Of a DNA stretch of 64,000 nucleotides, positions 21,701-33,700 are shown piece by piece; position 1 is the stretch's first letter, and each line of letters opens with the position of its first letter. The notes beneath the pieces were generated by a model. The model was not told where the DNA came from, searched no databases, and saw only the letters and a list, made by a program, of their open reading frames with translations. This stretch comes from Branchiostoma floridae (lineage: Eukaryota; Chordata; Leptocardii; Amphioxiformes; Branchiostomatidae), in NCBI RefSeq assembly GCF_000003815.2, contig NC_049988.1:5028720-5092719 (forward strand), written 5' to 3'. Position numbers and translations under genes: made by a program.

Positions 21701-24700
21701 CGAACAGGCGTTCCGTCCGCTTGCGGGAGGGCCTGTTGCCATCGAACTAATGCTCTAGAACCCATTCCTTACTTCGCTCATTAACTGACATTACCACCAA
21801 AAGGTTTGAATGTGCAGGTCTCCAGACGGATAGCAGAAGCGAACATAGGAGCGAACTACTATCCGGATGGTACCCAGAAGATAGTGGATGCTATGTGAAA
21901 CATATCTCCAGTAGCTGTTGCTTGAGTAAGTTTTGTACAGTATAAAGTGGAAAGTCTGACCTCTCCTAATGAGTGATATGAAGTGGGGATCTGGGAGTCT
22001 GGGTAGATGTTCTCCAGGTACCACTTGAAGGGTTTACAGTTCAGCTTGTCTCTCAGCTCCTTCCTCCCGGTCACATCTCCATAGTCCACCTTTGTAACTC
22101 CTGCAGGAAAGGGCACATTTTAAAGGGTGAGGAAAACTTAAACTGTAACACTTGTTCACCTTTATCCGTGGGGTAATCTATATCTGTTGATTTTTTTTTA
22201 AATGGGGTATTTAGGGAAACCACTTAGTCAACAGACAGGCATTTTGATATAACAACGGATATAGATTACCCCTGAACGCTGTTTGATATAAAAACGGATA
22301 TAGGTCACCCCGCGGATAAAGGTGAACTAGCGTTACTATAATCATACCTTCTTGGAAACGTCCGCTAACTCGTCGATGCCCTCTATATATTTGTTTGGAA
22401 AATTCCTCGAAATCCATTCTTCAATGAATTAAACAGAATCTAGGAGTTAGCAGGTGCTTAAAAGTAAGACAGTGTTGGGAAAATATACATGGAAAACCAG
22501 GTTGAATTCAAAAAGGGCATATTCATATACAATTGGGATATGTTGCTTCCTGGTGTCACAAAATTTTCATTCATTTTTTCATTTATTTTATTTTCAGGTG
22601 TTTCTGTGTACACACAAAATATCTTCATCAGCATTGTGCAACTCTCAATGGTGGGACAGCCCTGAACCTATTATATGGCTATGCCCGAATATTTAGTGCT
22701 TCCATCATTTCATGCAATTGACTTCTACATTTTACACAATTTATGCATGGTGATGTTCATTATTGGCTAACTTATGCGTCACAAGTATAAAATTCCTAAC
22801 ATTTCTCAATTAGTGGTTTTGCCATTTTTGCACAGGTTAGAGTCAATTCCACATAATTGAAGAGGGTGTTTCTTGCCTTTTGTTCTAACATTTTTGAACT
22901 TTTGTAGTCAGATAATGTATAGAGTTGTCATTGGAAATGTTTCTAAAATTGGTCATGAAAAAAAATTAGAAACAGGATATTGTTACAGTATTGCATTCCC
23001 TAACAGTAACACATTATTGTATACACATGTAATCCTTTGCTTGAAATTTCGTTTAAATAACTTGATTGTACATTTTTCTTGGCCTTTTATACTACAAGTT
23101 AAGGTTATTTTCTTGTATTTCAATAAAACATGAATCAGTCTTTGAGTCTTTCACAGTATTTCCTAAAACTCATCAATAATGGAATGTAATCCGCAGAATC
23201 CTCCAGATTTACAAAGTGGTTGATAGAACTGTGCAGTGTGTTGAGTAGAGGAGCAGCTGTGTTATTACAGTGAGCTCATATCGCATGCATCCATCACTTC
23301 TGCTGGGCTGACAAATCTTACTATACAGCTGCCTGGTGGGCTGTGAAGCTGTCTCCAAGGCTCCTGGGTTGCCAGTATTATGTGTCTAACTACTAGATTA
23401 GATATTACAAGGGGTGATCAATAATTCTCTGCCTCACCCAGAAATGATAAGCACATCTCAGATTTCGAAGCGTAGATGTCAAGTATAAGTCTTTCATGAA
23501 TGTGTACCAAAATTCAAATTATTGTGATCATTATTTTGTAAGCGACACCCAGTAATTATGGTAGGTATTGGGAGAGGGGAAAAAAAGTGGACAATTGAGC
23601 TGCGACCTGAGGTGTGCGGGTCAATTTCGGCTGCTGAAAGTCAGACACCCACTTCTTTCTGCTTGAAATAGGAAGAGAATCATTATCAAACATTTTGACA
23701 ATATCATTAATTTTGTTAATAACAAAAAACTTACGGCATGGGGAAGTCAACCCGCACATGTCTGATCACAATTTACCCTTGTTTTTCTCGCCTTTTTCTT
23801 TTACCTTCTGATTTCTAAAAAACAAATTAATTTCCTGGAAAGTAATGACAGCAATGATTTGAAATTTGGATGATGTTGATAAAAGGCTTATCATACTATG
23901 AAGTTGTGCCTCAAAATTTGAGATTTGCTTATCATTTCTGGGTGAGGCCGAGAACATATTGATCACCCCTCGTACCTTACCGAAGACCTTTGGCTCTTGA
24001 TACAGATACAGCGATCAGCTGGCCATGGGGCCACAACAAATTTTTTTTTCTTTGATTCCAAAACATTTCAGTGCACATAAAAATCAAGCAAGTAGTCAAC
24101 CTGGAACTGAGGAGGAAAATTTGCATATGATTTAGATTTATGTATTTTACGGCGAGTTGATTTCTTGGTAGTAGGACAAAGGTGCCTTAAGTCTGCCATT
24201 AAAAATGCTCTGTGTAAATAACAGTAAAATAGAAACACAATCATAATCATTTACAAATTTCAAGGTGGAGAGGTAACCAAACACCCACGGATACCAAACC
24301 AACATGACCATCACAAAATTGAGACTAGACTATTCCCTTCCTAGCACTGTGTGAACCATGATACAAAATTATTCAGAATTCCTTTTACCAATACTAGCAG
24401 TATGTTTTAAAGCAGACCTCCAAATTATAGTATCGTTTTTGCACAATAAAATATGAGAACCAAGACATCAATGTGGAGTCTGGTCTACACTATATAGGTG
24501 TGGGTACTGGTACAGAAAATTCAGGTTCAGGTCCGATTCAGGTCCAGAGGATGAGGTCCAGGTCCGGATCTGTATCTGATCTGTATCTGTATCTGTATTT
24601 ATATAGCCGGTATAATAGCCGTTCGGCGTAACACACCAGCTTCTGATTCAGTATGTGATAGCTTGTGATTGAACGATGCTCAATACTAAATTGGTCCCTA

Positions 24701-27700
24701 ACAATGGTCCCTTTCGTTACAAAGAAATCTGTTTTGTGGACTATTCGACTCCCATTGATGTTTTGAAATCCTACAAGGCCAGCTGCCTTTGTATGATTGA
24801 CTGTAAAACTTGGTAGAAATGACTATAGACTCTACTCTACTTTGCTCTGTTATTTTCCTCGACCGGTAAGCCCCAAAACGTGTGAATGCCTGATCAGATA
24901 ATTTGTTCATTTTCCATTAGGTCCAACATCCGATCCACCGATTTTTTTCAGGTCCGTTTTTTCTGGACCGGTCCAATAAGAAAAAACGATTTGTACCGGT
25001 ACACCCAGCCCTAGTCTACACAGATTAAGATGCATTAAACCAAGACCCTTGAGCTGCTGAGGGTTTGAAAGCTGTAATCAGTGTGGACGGAAATCAATTG
25101 TGGCCAAACCACCACCCCCCCTCAAGGTTGGTGTTCTTATCAAGTCTGCCATAAGAATCAATCTTCTTGGAAACATGTCTGTCTGAATATTGATGATGAA
25201 TGGGTCTCAAAGCTCCATGCACCAGACATGGTCTGTACAATAATGTGGGCATGAGTACAGAATATAAACAAAAAAAATTAACGGAATTCAGTGCCAAGAA
25301 ACATAAATTTTACAGCATTCATACTATATACAGTACTAAGAAACATACAGTCAAATTGAATTCACACCACTACGGAGAAACATACCAAACCCTCAATCTG
25401 CACTACTGCTGGAGGTCAAACCATGCCCGTTTCTGTGGAACCATCCATTTTTTTGAGGATGCAGTGGTCCTTGAGTAAGGTAAGGTAAGGAGAGAGAGCA
25501 TTTTTTTGCATGGTTTTCTTTACGATTGGGTGTTCATATACTTAATGTCTTGAGTTCTCCAATTCCTTTGAAATTTGCATTTGTATTTATGAAATACATG
25601 TATGTTTGTTGTATAGTTAAAAAAACTTGGTTCCTGTAATCATTGAGTCAAGTTTTTAGTCATTTATTGTAGGAATATTACCATTTGGTTTTGAAGACTT
25701 TGCACTAGCCTGCACCCCGAGCAGCGGCAGCTGGTCGTCATATGACTTAGAAGTTTCACCCTCAGTCAGAGAGAATATTGCCTCCACTGTATGTACTCCG
25801 AAGTTACTCTTTGGTTATTTCAAAATTGTCCTCAAAAGAGCTAAAATCAGATTGTTCCATTATTTTCCATAACTCAGGTCTTCAATAGATACGTCGCATG
25901 TAATTAATGATAGGTGGAACAAAACAGATACCAAATATGCAAATGAGGAAGTCATTGGCATAATCTATGCAAAATGGCAAAAATGCTTAATGTTACATGA
26001 TAGGAATTCTTACTTGTGACAGGTGTACATTAGTCAATGAACATCACCATACATGAATTATGCAAATGCTTAAGTCATTTGCAAAATTATTATATAGTAT
26101 TATACCGTGTACTTGGTGCTACTTTAACCTGTTTGTTTGCACCCCTTGCTTTGGTTTTCTGTATTTGCTTTCATTTGGTTTTTGCTAGCAGATTAATTGT
26201 ATGATTTTGACTTATTTCTTTATGATCTGTAGATCATGTTTAGTTTTGTCTAATTCCAGTTTTTGATGTTAAGATCAATTATAACGTTATGATGATCACT
26301 GGGTTATATTATTTTCACTTGATTTATTATTGTTTGATGTATAATCTTCATATCCATTTAATTATATTATGATTTGTAAATTTTGACAGGGGAAGAGTTT
26401 GTATAAGCCACATGGCTTTTTTCTACCCCCTTGCACGTTCTGTTGTTTTCTATAATTTTCTGTATGTTAACATTTTTTAAAGTGCAAAATAAAATCAATC
26501 AAATAAATTTGCAAAACATCTACAAAAGCTCTACATATTTCTTGGAGGTAGCCAAACTCTAGTTTTGACTTTAATTCTGTGCTATTAGATTTCATGTGGA
26601 TTATTACCTGGAGAAATGATGTAGAAGAAGTCCTTGAAGTTGTCCATCCAGACCTCCGCTAGTCTCCGGTTGTTCTTGTTGATGATCTGTCCCGTCCCCC
26701 CGGGGAAGGTGTAGGGTGTGGCCTTCCTGAACACGTGGCCCACATGTGAACACGTCACGATCTCTAGGGTCCCGCCACACTGCCATATCTAGATGTAAAG
26801 AAAAAATGTTATGGCTCTTAAAGAAAAATGTGCATAATTATAGTCGCACCAAATTCTTGTCTTCTAAATCTTTCCCTTCCAAAGACTTACCCACATACCA
26901 AATATATAGTCCATCCAGCCGTTCTCCGGTTGTCTTGCACACGGAAATAAAAATGTAGCACATTTCTACACTTTTTCAGTCAAATTTTGTGAAAAGTGAT
27001 CATACCACATTAAAGTAGGAACATCTACTAACTAAAGCCATTCTATTACACTGCTTTTTCCAACCGTACAGCTAAAAAACTTGTGAACAATTTCAAAAGC
27101 AATCCCTAAGTAAAACTGAATAATCAATGAATAAAAAAAGCTGTTAAGTTTATGTCTGTGCATTTTAAGTAATGGAAAATACAGCAGCAATGTCTGCTTC
27201 AATTAAAGAAGAGGGATAGAAGACAATTTGTCAGACTTACTCTGAATGAGATCTCCAGATTTTCCCCTCCCCAGATATCCATGCCCGAGTCGTACGTGCC
27301 GATCTCTTCAAAATAACTCTTGTCAATGGCAAACAGACCTCCAGCCATGGTGGGAGTTCTGGTAGGGGAAAAACATCAAACAAAATCACTTCTGTTACTC
27401 AAAAAGAAAATTGCAAAATAGACTGATTTTTAGCATCAACAAGGTCCACATGTTGGCAACTTTAGTAACTTGCGACAACTCTAATGGATATATAGTAAGG
27501 TTCTTTAGGCACAACCAGAGAGTACTGTAAATGTTCGCAGTAGTTTTATGTTCACGGTTCACTGCGAACATTTGTCCATTATAGTCTTAGACTACAGTCT
27601 ATGATGCTACCGCATTCCTTACTTCCAATATTTCAATGTCTATCGGACACAATCATCAGGGTAGAATGACAGGAAACTAGTTCTAGCTCCTACTTGTAGG

Positions 27701-30700
27701 TGGCGCTGCAGCAGCAAGAATGCCGTACCAAACGTGGTCATTCTATCCTACCATTCTACCAAAGTCATTCTACCCTGATAAAAACCCTGATCAAAACATT
27801 GGAGGTAAGTACTCCGGGTTGTAACTAAAGAACCTTATTATATATTGAATAATTGCCAACCTGATGAAGTTATTTACGGACCTGTAATGGAGTTTAAGCC
27901 GGTGCAATGGCTTAGTGGGTAGAGTGTTCGCCTTGCATTCGGAAGGTCGTGAGTTCGATCCCGGCCGAGTCATACCAAAGACTAGACTAGTGGACTAGCC
28001 CCCTGCTGTAGTGATTGCGTTGTGTGTGGCCCAGGGCTAATGAAACAAGGATGGGCACCGACCTATGCGCCATCTTGGCGCGGGAAGTTTGCAAAGTTTT
28101 GCTGACTAACCTGAGAGGCATTGTCCTGTCCCCTCCCCTGCGGTCCATCTCCCGCTGTGGTACTGGGTACCACCTGAAGTTCAGCTTCCAGTTGAAGCCT
28201 CCGTATGTCATGTCTGACCCGGCCATGTACTCAAACGTGTCATCACTGATCACATCAATGATGGGACACACAACTGTGGTCCTGCAATACAATAGGGAAA
28301 AAATTAATGAAATATCATCAGTTTCAGTTATGATATTTGAAACTGACAGGTAAATACACGTAAGTGGGGCTAAACAGCTTCCAAGGGGAACGCCACATTC
28401 AAGTACAGATGGTTTCGAAAAGTGCCCGTTAATATTTAATAGTATTACACTACCTGCGTTTTTGCATGATGATAACTGCTCATCCAAGCCAGAGGGCTTG
28501 AGCCACAGGATTTTCAGGCCCCAGGATTTAAGTTTTGTCAACAATAGTTGATGCTTGTCAGTCAGACTAAATCAAACGCCAAACTTAAGTTGTAGTTACA
28601 TGTATATGCGCTTATTTCTTTTAATTTTGTTTTTAACTGTACTCTGGAGGTGTCAGCCGTGTAAAGGTTATTCTAAATGATGTTGCCCACACCTCTCAGA
28701 GTTCATTCTGAGAATCTCAATAAATAATACAAACTGCAAAAATCTAGAAGTATAAAATCAAAGAAAGCTTTCATATCTTTTCATATTTTAAATGTTACAT
28801 ACAAATATGTAAATCAATCTTATGTGTGCATGTCAGACGTACCTGTCTTCCGCTATCCTTGTCAACAGAGGCTCCGCCCAACCCTCTGTGCACTCAATAT
28901 GAGCGTCCAGGAAGGTGATGACGGGGCCCTTGGCCGCACCCGACCCCCTCAGTCTGGCCCTGATGAGCCCAGATCTCTTCCCCATCCTCTCCAGCTTCAC
29001 AGGTACACCTGTCTCTCTGGTCACTCTTCTCAACCCTCTCTCCAGCTGAGACCCTAAATGTTCTGGGGGTAAAAACAACAGTCTTCTCAACCCTCTCTCC
29101 AGCTGAGACCCTAAATGTTCTGGGGTAAAAACAACAGTCTTCTCAACCCTCTCTCCAGCTGAGACCCTAAATGTTCTGGGGTAAAAACAACAGTCTTCTC
29201 AACCCTCTCTCCAGCTGAGACCCTAAATGTTCTGGGGTAAAAACAACAGTCTTCTCAACCCTCTCTCCAGCTGAGACCCTAAATGTTCTGGGGGTAAAAA
29301 CAACAGTCTTCTCCACCCTCTCTCTAGATGAGACCCTAAATGTTCTGGGGTAAAAACAACAGTCTTCTCAACCCTCTCTCCAGCTGAGACCCTAAATGTT
29401 CTGGGGTAAAAACAACAGTCTTCTCAACCCTCTCTCTAGATGAGACCCTAAATGTTCTGGGGGTAAAAACAACAGTCTTCTCAACCCTCTCTCTAGCTGA
29501 GACCCTAAATGTTCTAGGGTAAAAACAACAGTCTTCTCAACCCTCTCTCTAGATGAGACCCTAAAATGTTCTGGGGTAAAAACAACAGTCTTCTCAACAA
29601 GGCTGCGAATATGAATTATGCATGTCCATAATGATTGGACAATTTGTAAGTTCACTACAAAATCAACATTGTATACAAACTAAAACAGCATCAAAAACTT
29701 TTTTGTCCTCCTACAAGGAAAACAAAATCCCACAAAAAGAGAATGATTTTATGGGGTGTGCTGACAATATATGAATAATGCATCATTTGATATCTGTCTG
29801 AGATTGGCAAGGCAGAAGTGGCCCTAATCAATGGGACAATTCTGGTCTATTGTGACCAGTCAATCAGTCAATCATTTAATTCAATGGTGATTAAATGATT
29901 GTGGTAGAGGGAAAATATAGGTTATTACTTTACTCTTGGTGCATATTTTTAAGATGACCCACATGTATATGACTGTATATCAGCACCTGATAAATAATTG
30001 CAAATCTGCTAAGAAATCATTCTGTGGAAAAGACTGTTTAAAAACTGCCTGTAGCAAATGCCTTTACTACATTTGGCACATTCATCTATCTTTACTATCT
30101 CCACATTGAAAATCCCTCCATTTCCACAGGCCTAGCAAACAGCTTCCCTCCTAGGGCTTCAAAGTGCTACCAGCTTGACCTCTATTAACCCCTACCTGTG
30201 GGAGAGTGTGTTGAGGAAGAGAGTCATTTGTAATGCACAGGAGTGCTTGTGAGTGGACAGGCACATGTTCATGTAACCAGTGCACACTCCAGGGTTAAGG
30301 GGGCAGCCTAGATCTGTCTATCATTCCTGGTTTCTCCTCAGCTCACTTTACAGGGCTGGTATGACTGAGAGGGCACTGACAGTCAAGCTAGTGTAAATAG
30401 AGATAATAGTTTTTGGTGTGTCCGTGTGTGTGTCTGTCTGTTTGTGTTTCTGGATATTTGATTTTAAACCTCTGGATGGGCTGTACCGATGTTTGGTGTG
30501 TGGATAGGTGTTGGAAGATGAAGGTCAAGGTCCACTTCAGGCCAAATTAGATAACTTGTTGTACACATACAATTGCTATATAATAGGATATCATCAAAAA
30601 TAACTAAAGACAGATTATGAAACTCTTTATCATTGTCTTGTTTGTTTTCTGACTTTATTTCATAATTCTTAGAATTTCCTTTGTTTATCCTTTGAACAAA

Positions 30701-33700
30701 GATGTTCAGTAACATTGATTAATTTGCAGAACATTCCCATTTTTGTGAATTACTATAATTATATATTTCATGGAGTTTATATTTTCACTAGTGTTTGTGT
30801 GTGTGTGTGTCTGTCTGTCTGTGAACAAGATAACTCAAGGACTGCTAGAAGGACTAGTTTCATATTTGGTGTGTTGGTGAAGCGTGACGAAAGCATGAAA
30901 TGATAAGATTTTGGGCACCCTAGAGACTTCTCTTGGTATTGCAGTGGAACTTACAGTTTTGCTATCTTGTGTTCTGAATATGCTGTGGACACAATCTTGG
31001 GACGTAAGATAGCTCGTCTGCTAGGGGAGAAGTGACGTGAGTTTGGGCCCTCTAGAGACTAGGGTTTAGAATTCCAGGGGCATTTTCCGAAGAGGGATTT
31101 GTTTATTTGTTTCTTGGACTTTCCATATGAAAAATGGTGACAGACTTTTCATTATTTTTGGGGTATGATATTAATAATGTTTCCTATACAAGGTACATTG
31201 TTTCAGAAAACCAATCTGTCTTACCTCTTTCACTGGCATCATCTACAAGAATGATCTCCTCCAAATAAGGGCGTGGTGTTCTGTTGATGATGCTGTTGAC
31301 TGATCGCAGCAGTGTGCACCACGCCTCGTTGTGAAACACGATCACCACACTCATCCGAGGCAGCTCCTTAGCGTACGTCTTACTCTTACACCTGCAGTAA
31401 GAAAAACAAGGCATTAAGCTTTGAATGAAGAAAGAACCAAACATCAATTTAACTAAATTTTAAGTTCTTGCTTCACAGGGTTTTTTTTAGAAAAAAAAAT
31501 TGGAGCAACAAGGAAAAAAAAATTGTAACAAGCCTGGGTTAAGGTCAAGGGTTCAGGTTGTTAAGTAATAATTACACCAACATGTGTAGTGGATTTTGAG
31601 GCTGAAATAAATAGACGTAACGTCACAAGTACACAATGAGTATTTATAAGGGAGATGAAAGTACTGAATGGAGTCAAAATCGGAATAGCAACGGCAAATC
31701 CGTGAACCAGTTATTAAATTTGTGTGGCGTAAGGGTTCGAAAAGAGTGATGTTTTTGTCATTTTACAGTGCAAATTTCACGTCTATGGGAGGTTTCGGAT
31801 GGTTTAGAACCAAAAGGAGAATACATTGTCTAAGAGCATGAGAGATAGCTTTTTCTTGAACCGAGTTCCCAACATTTAGGGGTTTACCTTGAACAAAATC
31901 TTAACATTTAAGTCCAGCTCTGGTCCTGTATATACATGTGTAGGTACGCGAAACTAATTTTCAATTTTCACAGTGAATTTTATCAGGTTTACAGTTAAAT
32001 AATAAATGTACTTACCCTTCCATCCTGACATCAGGTAGGGTCCTGTTTAGAGCAATCATCTCACAGGCCATCAAGTTAAACTGGTTGATCTTGAACTTCT
32101 CATTTTTCTCCTTTTCTTTTTCCTTAGGAATGACCACAGCCTTCCCCATCTCTCCTGGGCCGTCAGGGACACTGCTCTTGGCTGGAAAGACATCAACAAA
32201 CCCGCTATTGAATGGTATTTCTTTAATTACAAGTACTGAAATAGCAACAGACATGTAGCCTGTGTGCCATCCGGATAGTAGTTCGCTCCTATGTTCGCTT
32301 CTGCTACCCATCTGGAGACCTGCACATTCAAACCGTTTGGTGCTAACGTCATCTAATAAGCGAATTAAGGAATATGTTCTAGAGCACTTGTTTGATGACA
32401 ACAGGCCCTTCCGCAAACAGAAGGAGGACTTTTCAGTTGTTGGAACGCCTGTTGGAACGAGCGCTTTAACCCATTCCTTTATTCGCTCATGTGTAGGAAC
32501 CAATCAGTACCTGCGTAAAAAATTTGGACGATTCCAGACTTTAACGTGGTCCGGGATCCCATATGGAACAGCAGAGAAGCGATATATACAGTGTATAATG
32601 AAGGTCAGAGATAGAAGCGACTGTATATAGTATACATGTATAATGAATGCCGGAGCGAACCATCTTCCGGATGGTACCCAGGCTAACACTTAGTAACAAT
32701 CAATGTACTTGGCTGGAGGGAAAATAATCCATACAATTCATCCCAGCAAAATGTTTTGGAGACTGTACATTGTAAATGCAAAACATAAATACTAACATGA
32801 CATTCTAACTTAATAATAAGGGCTGGTTCTGACGAGGAAAATTTCTGGTCCTACGACATTGACACATGTCAAAGTTGTATGTCTTTGGCATGTACAACAC
32901 AGTTTTTGGTTCATGTGAACGTTAACACGCCTGCAGTGTTGGGAGACAGAAATTTCAAGTCAGCCATTCCCGTCAACGCACTTTTCCTCGTGTGAACACG
33001 CTGACTAGAAATTTTCCTCATGTGAACCAGTCATATCAAAAGCAATGTCACCAAATTGTAAGCCAAGGTACAGCGTTTCCCTCAGATATTGGCTGATCTT
33101 CTGGTGCTATTTTCAAAACACATAAAACTGGCGTTTCATATGCTAATAGTGGCTGTATCATACTAACCTTTATTACCTAGGAAGGATGTTTGTATGTGCT
33201 GTTGTTTTCTAAGAGGCCCCTTCACCCTACCACCTTTACTGACAGTGCTGTTGTCCATGTGTGCATGTACAATGTCATGTACGTGTGCTTGGATAGTAAT
33301 CCTCTCCCCGCGGTGCAGTTGTGTATGTATGAGTGCTGTTGTGATTTTGTGTGCTTGTTGTTGTCCACTTGTGTCATTTCCTCCTGCACACAGATAGCAA
33401 ATTTACAAATTATGACTATACTTGGCAATAAAAGAAAAATATAAAAATTATTCTCCAGTTTTACAGTTGATATAAGCAAAGTGTTACTTCAAGCAACATT
33501 AAATGGTTCTGCAATATTACAATTTCAGATTTTTACCATTGAAACACACAGGCGTGCTATACGCAACAATTCAGGCCTGGACCTGGATTGTACCTGACCT
33601 GAATATTCTGTACCCCTAGATACAAATTGCTTTGAATTCACCTTGTAAACAGAGCATTAATATTGCACCTTTCACAATCAGCTTTTTATTCTTTTCTGAC

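Larger units (their letters stand above)
21110..21960 (-). other. GALNT intron 8
   Basis: Holds the tRNA-like SINE head at about 21345-21465 and the hAT-type MITE at 21516-21877. The remainder is unremarkable. Confidence 0.6.
22101..26607 (-). other. GALNT intron 7
   Basis: Holds a short MITE (22146-22336), a mariner MITE (23408-23972), a hAT-type MITE (24491-25013) and a LINE-3'-UTR-like segment (about 26130-26510). Nothing is recognised in 22340-23400 and 25030-26130 beyond AT-rich intron. Confidence 0.5.
27359..28110 (-). other. GALNT intron 5
   Basis: Contains a fragment of the TACTGTAAATGCA MITE (about 27522-27612) and a tRNA-derived SINE (27898-28098) that ends beside the exon 5 donor. 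Confidence 0.6.

Noticed and set aside
27898-27973. Functional tRNA gene (TGC anticodon-like loop)
   Set aside because: A and B boxes are good, but acceptor and T-arm stems do not pair and a SINE body follows directly.
28015-28353. Plus-strand 112-residue open frame
   Set aside because: Antisense to GALNT exon 5 and a SINE. The conserved reading is on the minus strand.
29026-29655. Tandem direct repeats considered as a CRISPR array
   Set aside because: Units are contiguous with no unique spacers, and the unit is a host exon boundary. The host is a eukaryote.
32012-32503. 163-residue minus-strand frame as a separate gene
   Set aside because: Only 32016-32181 (GALNT exon 2) is conserved. The upstream part reads through the acceptor into a hAT-type MITE.
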